Shown here piece by piece: positions 59,458 to 64,000 of a DNA stretch of 64,000 nucleotides; position 1 is the first letter of the stretch; every line of letters begins with the position of its first letter. Location of the stretch: positions 1 through 64,000 of the forward strand of contig JAJTFM010000016.1 of NCBI GenBank assembly GCA_021298575.1, in the 5' to 3' direction. Origin of the DNA: Saprospiraceae bacterium (lineage in GTDB: Bacteria > Bacteroidota > Bacteroidia > Chitinophagales > Saprospiraceae). Position numbers and translations under genes: made by a program. The notes beneath the pieces are model-generated. The model was not told the origin of the DNA and did no database searches. It saw only the letters and a list, made by a program, of their open reading frames with translations.

Positions 59458-59476
59458 CCGGCTTTACTTATGAGCT
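59458..59476 (+). repeat. TR-side arm of a 19-bp inverted repeat
   Basis: CCGGCTTTACTTATGAGCT; exact reverse complement at 60872-60890. Confidence 0.9.
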
Positions 59477-59606
59477 ACGGGACGAGAACCAGGCGGAAGC
59501 CAATGTTGTTGTTGCGGTTGTTCGGATTATTCCTGTTCCGATTCGCTACCCGGCAGTTCTCCGGGTTGTTGTTCCAACTGCCGCCGCGGAGAACACGGTT
59601 CGAGCC
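59475..59606 (-). repeat. DGR template repeat (TR)
   Basis: 132 bp aligned without gaps to 60908-61039; 17 of 18 differences at TR adenines (minus-strand sense); AAC/AAT-rich core encoding [24 protein letters not shown]. Confidence 0.95.
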
Positions 59607-60722
59607 CTCGATACACGCATCAGCGTACTTGGTGAATGCTGTCAATGGTGTCGCATGATTATGAAATTCTTCCTGACTCCAGAGACCCGTCTCGAGCCAC
59701 AAATGATACTTCTTTATTTTTTGCCGATACCTGCGGCGACTCCGCCAGGCCAGATGCACTGTATCAGGATACAAAACGTACCCCAGAAAAGGCAACCCGG
59801 CAATATTTTTGTTCAGACAAAATGGCTTCAGCTCCTGTTTCAGTTTTTCGGAAATGTAATCCTGCAACCGAAGCCCCGCCTGTAAAAGTACGCGTTTGTC
59901 ATTATGCCACAAAACCATATCGTCCATGTACCGGACATATGCCGGAACCCGGAGTGGTTCTCTGACATAATAATCGGCTGGTGACAAATAATGATTCGCC
60001 AGATACTGACTCGTCAGATTGCCAATCGGGACGCCACGCCCCGGCTCCACCTCGTAACTGTCAAGTATCCTGTCAAATAAACGAAGCAAGGTATAGTCTT
60101 TGAACATACGACCAAGCTGGCTGCGTACAACGCCATGGCTGATACTGTCAAAATATTTGCGCACATCCAGTTTCAGAAAATAATCATACCTGCGATTGAA
60201 CTGTCGAGCCCGGTCAAGGGCGGAATAGGTACCTTTACCGGGACGGCTCGCATAACTGTCGGATATCTGATGCCGCTCAAAATACGTGTGACATATATTC
60301 ATGACAGCATGATGTAGCACCCGCTGCGGAAACGGTGCCGCACATATCTGACGTTTCTTGGGGTCGTAAACCGTGAAATATTGATAATCTCCTGTTTCTG
60401 CGTCTCCAGTCAATATCTGATCCTGTAACAAACGAAGATTTGTGTGCAGATTACGGCCATACTCCAGAACCTTGTCCCCGAACAGCTTGCCCCGCTTTGC
60501 CTTGTACCAGGCCAGATAAAGATTGAATATATCCGCAATGGACTCAGTCAGATTGCCCGCTCGCTCCATATATCTGACGCTGAAGCACCAGTAAGCACCG
60601 TCAGGACTGCCAACAAAGTTTTCATTGATATTCAAGATCTTGTTACCCCGAAGAAATGTGTTCATTTCCTGAAGCGCACTGCCGTTGTCGCCAACAGATA
60701 TGGTGAAGAGTTTGATCTGCAT
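59475..60722 (-). CDS. DGR-type reverse transcriptase (RNA-directed DNA polymerase); 3' end is the TR
   Basis: [85 protein letters not shown] (DGR-type GxxxSQ); [10 protein letters not shown] (YxDD). Confidence 0.96.
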   Translation of the reverse strand: MQIKLFTISVGDNGSALQEMNTFLRGNKILNINENFVGSPDGAYWCFSVRYMERAGNLTESIADIFNLYLAWYKAKRGKLFGDKVLEYGRNLHTNLRLLQDQILTGDAETGDYQYFTVYDPKKRQICAAPFPQRVLHHAVMNICHTYFERHQISDSYASRPGKGTYSALDRARQFNRRYDYFLKLDVRKYFDSISHGVVRSQLGRMFKDYTLLRLFDRILDSYEVEPGRGVPIGNLTSQYLANHYLSPADYYVREPLRVPAYVRYMDDMVLWHNDKRVLLQAGLRLQDYISEKLKQELKPFCLNKNIAGLPFLGYVLYPDTVHLAWRSRRRYRQKIKKYHLWLETGLWSQEEFHNHATPLTAFTKYADACIEGSNRVLRGGSWNNNPENCRVANRNRNNPNNRNNNIGFRLVLVP

Positions 60723-60764
60723 ACTGATTCATTTTTAAAGCTTGTACATCTTTGAAAATTTTCG

Positions 60765-60779
60765 ACCGGCTTCGCCGGT
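60765..60779. repeat. small hairpin upstream of the RT start
   Basis: ACCGGC-TTC-GCCGGT. Confidence 0.55.
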
Positions 60780-60801
60780 TTGAATCCCCCCATTACCGTT
60801 C

Positions 60802-60864
60802 GCGGCAGGAGAGAAACGCACAGGGGCTCCGTCCCTCCGCCCCTCGCTCGTTTCTCTCCACCGC
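60802..60864. repeat. large stem-loop between VR and RT
   Basis: GCGG-CA-GGAGAGAAACG ... CGTTTCTCTCC-A-CCGC (perfect 11-bp core 60808-60818/60849-60859) with inner GGGGC/GCCCC stem. Confidence 0.8.
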
Positions 60865-60871
60865 TCTCTTC

Positions 60872-60890
60872 AGCTCATAAGTAAAGCCGG
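60872..60890 (+). repeat. VR-side arm of a 19-bp inverted repeat
   Basis: AGCTCATAAGTAAAGCCGG; exact reverse complement of 59458-59476. Confidence 0.9.
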
Positions 60891-60907
60891 AAAGGGCAGC
60901 AGACTGA

Positions 60908-61039
60908 CTACGGGACGAGAACCAGGCGGATGCCAATGTCGTAGAGGCGGTTGTACGGATAAAACCCGTTCCGAAACGCTACCCGGCAGTCCCCCGGGTC
61001 GTCGGACCAACTGCCGCCGCGGAGAACACGGTTCGAGCC
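60908..61039 (-). repeat. DGR variable repeat (VR) at the 3' end of the target gene
   Basis: Ungapped alignment to the TR; encodes [42 protein letters not shown]. Confidence 0.95.
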
Positions 61040-64000
61040 ATTTTCAGCACCAACAGGATTTTCCTGTGGTTCCGATTTATAACCCCTGTGCCAGTCCCAA
61101 CACCACTCCCATACATTGCCAGTCATATCGTACAATCCAAGTTCATTCGCCACTTTCTTACCAACAGGATGCGTACGACCTCCACTGTTCGCATAATACC
61201 ACCCAACAGAATCCAGGTCATTACTGCCAGCGTAAATTCTTCCTTTACTTTTATTACCGCCACGAGCAGCATACTCCCACTCAGACTCAGTCGGTAAACG
61301 ATAACCACTACCACTTTGCATGGTGTAACCCTCTAAGTCATTTCCAATAATCACCCGGCGCTTGCCCAGACGTTCACTCAACCAGTTAGCATACTCTACT
61401 GCTTCATACCAACTAACATACACAACAGGGTGATCACCGCTATTCGGCCACGCAATATAATCTCGGATATCACGACCCGATAACGCACAATACAACCCAA
61501 ACTGATATACCGTAACTTCCGTCTCCGACATACTGTACGACGACAACGTCACTCGATGTACAGGGCGTTCGTCATCAGAGGAAAGGGTATCCGACTCCGG
61601 ACTACCCATACTAAACGTGCCGCCGGGTATGTTAATCATCTTCGGATAATAACGATCGTGAAGAAACTCATATTGCTTCAAATCAAGCTCTCGCATCGCA
61701 CGATGCAAGGAAACCGTATCCGCTGTCGTAGCTGTCAGCCGAACACCACGTAACTGAAAAGCACTATCCAGCAAACCAAAAGACTTCTCCAAAGAACCTG
61801 TCTCGCAGTACCAGTACGATAACTCGAAATACAACGCAACCACAGACGCTGACTGAGTGCCTTTCTCAACTGCAAAACGAGCAGCTATCAGTGCACTGTC
61901 ATGACGCATGTTCAATATATGGTTTCTCGATATCCGTATGTATCCTTCTTCAATTCCTCCTTCACTCATAAGGCTGTCTGATGACGACAGTAGCGATATC
62001 GCCATGCCACCGTATCCATCTTTGTTCAACAAAATGTCTATATTATTAAGACATGCTTCCTCTATATCTCCCTTCAAAATCCCTAAACTCCCCGCCGACT
62101 TGATCTTCTCAAAAGACTCCTGATAACGGCGGTCGTGCATATTCTCCCGGGCGTTCTTTAACAAACTTCGTACAATTGCCTCATTTGACTGCTTCAAGGA
62201 CGCCAGATTCCGCTTCGCTTCGTCCTCCGCAGCCCGAGCCAATTCCGTCGCCTTCTGTGCTTCTGCATAGTTATACTCCGCCCGCTTCCGCTGCTCCTCC
62301 GTCGCATTCTTCTCCTTCTTTACTTGTTCCAGCGCAACAAGCGCACGAGCCTCTTCTCTTTTCGCAATACCAAGGTTTATCTCCGCTTCTCTTGACTTTT
62401 GCTCCGCCAGCTGCTTCTGCTCAAAAGCCAACACAGCACTGCTGTCAGCCTTCAGCTTTTCTATACGGGCTATATCACGCTGCTCAGACGCCACCAGGGC
62501 ACTGCTGTCCGCCCTGACGCTTTGTTTTTTGTACTCGGCTTCTGCCGCCAGTGCACTGCTTTTCTGCCTGTCCGCATATACCGCCAGCAAAACAGCCACC
62601 ACCGCCAGCAATCCCGCTCCACGGGCAAACAGCGTCGCCCGGCGGCGGGCCTCTTCGGCCTGCACAAGGGCTTCCTGGGCTCTTTGCTTCTCTGCTTCCG
62701 CCTCCTGACGCAACGAGGCTTCTTTCTTCGCCTGCTCCTCGGCCTCGCGCAGGCGCTTTTCCCGCTCCGCTTCAATACGGGCAGACTCCTCCTTCCAGTG
62801 CCGCTCAGACGCTCGGGCAAGGGCATCAAGCGCAGGCGGCAACGCGCGATACTGCTGATAGGCTTGTATCAAATTCAGGTCATCTGAAGAGAGGTATTCG
62901 CCTTTCTTCTCTTCCATCACGCGGTATATCTCGGCGGCCTTCTCCCGCTTGGCCATGTCATCGGTGATGTTGCGACCAACCACGAGGGCCAGCATATCGT
63001 GGCTCAGCTCGTACAGGGTCTGTTCGCCCGAGCGTATTTTGCGCAATATCCGCCTCTTCTCCAGTTCTTCCAGCAAATCCGGCAGGGGTGCTGTCAGTTT
63101 CACTTCCTTTTCAGCGAGATCGTGCGCCAGCTCTGCTTCGCTCAGTTGCAGTTTGGTGCGCCGCCCGGTAATCATCGCAGCCAGGGTCTCAAGGGGCGCA
63201 TTGTCCCCGAAAGGTTTGCGCAACGACTCCAGCTGGTCTTTCAAAAAACTGTCGAGCACGCCCTCCAGGCTGTCGCTCTCGCGCACCAGCGAGCGCTCGA
63301 GTACGGGTAGTGAAGCAGCTCCTTTCTGTTCATCGCAGGCACGCCCCCACAACTCGCTCAGGAATACCTGTACGTGCGTGAGCTCTATCTCCCGGTTTTT
63401 GTCGGGCAGCTTCCCGAGCATGCTTTCGGCCAGCGCTGCGCTCTCGGGCGAATTGAACTGATCCCGGTACCCCGGAGAATCGAGGGTTTCGCGGATTACC
63501 TCCCGAACGCCGTCCCGGTTCATCTTTTCCAGCCTGAAACGGTTTCTGAATATACCCGGACACAGAGGCTCGAACTCCGACAGGTGCCCGATGAATTCCT
63601 CCCGCATGACCAGCAGTACGCGACAGGGTGTACGGTAGCGTATCAGCTTGTCCAGCAGGGTGAAAAATTCCCGCTTTTCTGCTTCCTCGCCCGAAATGAG
63701 CAGCTCTTCAAACTGGTCGAACAACAGATAAACAGGCTGATAGTATTCCTCGAACAGTCGCTCTGCCGCCTTGCTGAAATCAATTTCGGGATCCTCCGGA
63801 AGACCCGTTTCCGGGTTCAGGAGTATCTTGTCGTACAGCTTGTCGTTAATGGTTCGGTAAACAGAGGCTGTGAGGTTTTTCTCCCGTCGAATAGTGAGCG
63901 CATACCAGTCGGCATCAGAGAACCGGTTCCGGAGACCACACTCGATCAGACTCGTTTTGCCCGCACCGGACGGTCCGTAAACCAGCAGGTGCTTGACCCC
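60908..64000 (-). CDS. DGR target: STAND-type P-loop NTPase / TM / coiled-coil / C-terminal FGE-sulfatase-like (C-type-lectin-fold) protein; 5' end outside window
   Basis: Walker A VYGPSGAGKTSLIECGL (about 63953-63976); Walker B VYLLFDQFEEL; TM segment LFARGAGLLAVVAVLLAVYAD; FGE motifs [57 protein letters not shown]. The frame stays open from the listed ORF start at 63724 to the window edge. Confidence 0.92.
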   Translation of the reverse strand, partial: GVKHLLVYGPSGAGKTSLIECGLRNRFSDADWYALTIRREKNLTASVYRTINDKLYDKILLNPETGLPEDPEIDFSKAAERLFEEYYQPVYLLFDQFEELLISGEEAEKREFFTLLDKLIRYRTPCRVLLVMREEFIGHLSEFEPLCPGIFRNRFRLEKMNRDGVREVIRETLDSPGYRDQFNSPESAALAESMLGKLPDKNREIELTHVQVFLSELWGRACDEQKGAASLPVLERSLVRESDSLEGVLDSFLKDQLESLRKPFGDNAPLETLAAMITGRRTKLQLSEAELAHDLAEKEVKLTAPLPDLLEELEKRRILRKIRSGEQTLYELSHDMLALVVGRNITDDMAKREKAAEIYRVMEEKKGEYLSSDDLNLIQAYQQYRALPPALDALARASERHWKEESARIEAEREKRLREAEEQAKKEASLRQEAEAEKQRAQEALVQAEEARRRATLFARGAGLLAVVAVLLAVYADRQKSSALAAEAEYKKQSVRADSSALVASEQRDIARIEKLKADSSAVLAFEQKQLAEQKSREAEINLGIAKREEARALVALEQVKKEKNATEEQRKRAEYNYAEAQKATELARAAEDEAKRNLASLKQSNEAIVRSLLKNARENMHDRRYQESFEKIKSAGSLGILKGDIEEACLNNIDILLNKDGYGGMAISLLSSSDSLMSEGGIEEGYIRISRNHILNMRHDSALIAARFAVEKGTQSASVVALYFELSYWYCETGSLEKSFGLLDSAFQLRGVRLTATTADTVSLHRAMRELDLKQYEFLHDRYYPKMINIPGGTFSMGSPESDTLSSDDERPVHRVTLSSYSMSETEVTVYQFGLYCALSGRDIRDYIAWPNSGDHPVVYVSWYEAVEYANWLSERLGKRRVIIGNDLEGYTMQSGSGYRLPTESEWEYAARGGNKSKGRIYAGSNDLDSVGWYYANSGGRTHPVGKKVANELGLYDMTGNVWEWCWDWHRGYKSEPQENPVGAENGSNRVLRGGSWSDDPGDCRVAFRNGFYPYNRLYDIGIRLVLVP

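Noticed and set aside
59475-59606. RT protein appearing to contain an FGE-sulfatase C-terminal domain
   Set aside because: The similarity arises because the TR lies in the RT frame. Only the last 44 or so codons match, no FGE core is present, and the TR/VR explanation accounts for all of it.
59590-59610. GGTTCGAGCC as a possible tRNA T-arm
   Set aside because: It is part of the TR/VR coding repeat (SNRV codons); no acceptor, D or anticodon arms fit around it.
60908-61800. Target annotated simply as a formylglycine-generating enzyme or sulfatase-modifying factor
   Set aside because: The fold is FGE-like, but the STAND NTPase/coiled-coil fusion and DGR variability argue for ligand binding rather than enzymatic function.
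1-64000. CRISPR arrays, rRNA and tRNA genes
   Set aside because: No regularly spaced direct repeats and no rRNA- or tRNA-like segments were recognised by eye. A tRNAscan/Infernal run would be decisive.

Overview
Bacteroidetes-type chromosomal window, probably Saprospiria/Chitinophagia-like judging by the T9SS C-terminal domain, GldG, TAnnTTTG-type promoters and SusC-like receptors. Most of it is housekeeping: ileS, fur, fabD, ilvE, odhB, prfA, ligA, alaS, trxA, a thiolase, trehalase and gldG, plus regulators, TonB receptors, two YceI genes around a porin-like gene, and two BASS-type symporters. No rRNA, tRNA or CRISPR was seen. The key find is at the right end (about 59.45-64.0 kb): a complete diversity-generating retroelement (DGR) on the minus strand. 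It has a DGR-type reverse transcriptase (GNLTSQ and YMDD motifs), a 132-bp template repeat (TR, 59475-59606) that is also the in-frame 3' end of the RT gene, and a 132-bp variable repeat (VR, 60908-61039) at the 3' end of a large STAND-type P-loop NTPase / transmembrane / coiled-coil / formylglycine-generating-enzyme-like (FGE/C-type-lectin-fold) target gene. Of 18 TR/VR differences, 17 are at TR adenines (coding strand). The other is a T/A difference near the 3' end, where an IMH/IMH* difference is expected. A 19-bp perfect inverted repeat lies just downstream of both TR and VR, and a large stem-loop lies between VR and RT. Other notable items: an apparent in-frame deletion of the D-loop region in an ABC exporter; a dispersed palindromic repeat that forms the C-terminus of alaS, with related ends near 59.05 kb and 54.0 kb; a MITE-like element with 20-bp TIRs; a frameshifted PA14-domain gene; and a candidate sRNA (about 13617-13743) whose promoter/leader resembles that of an osmC-like gene.
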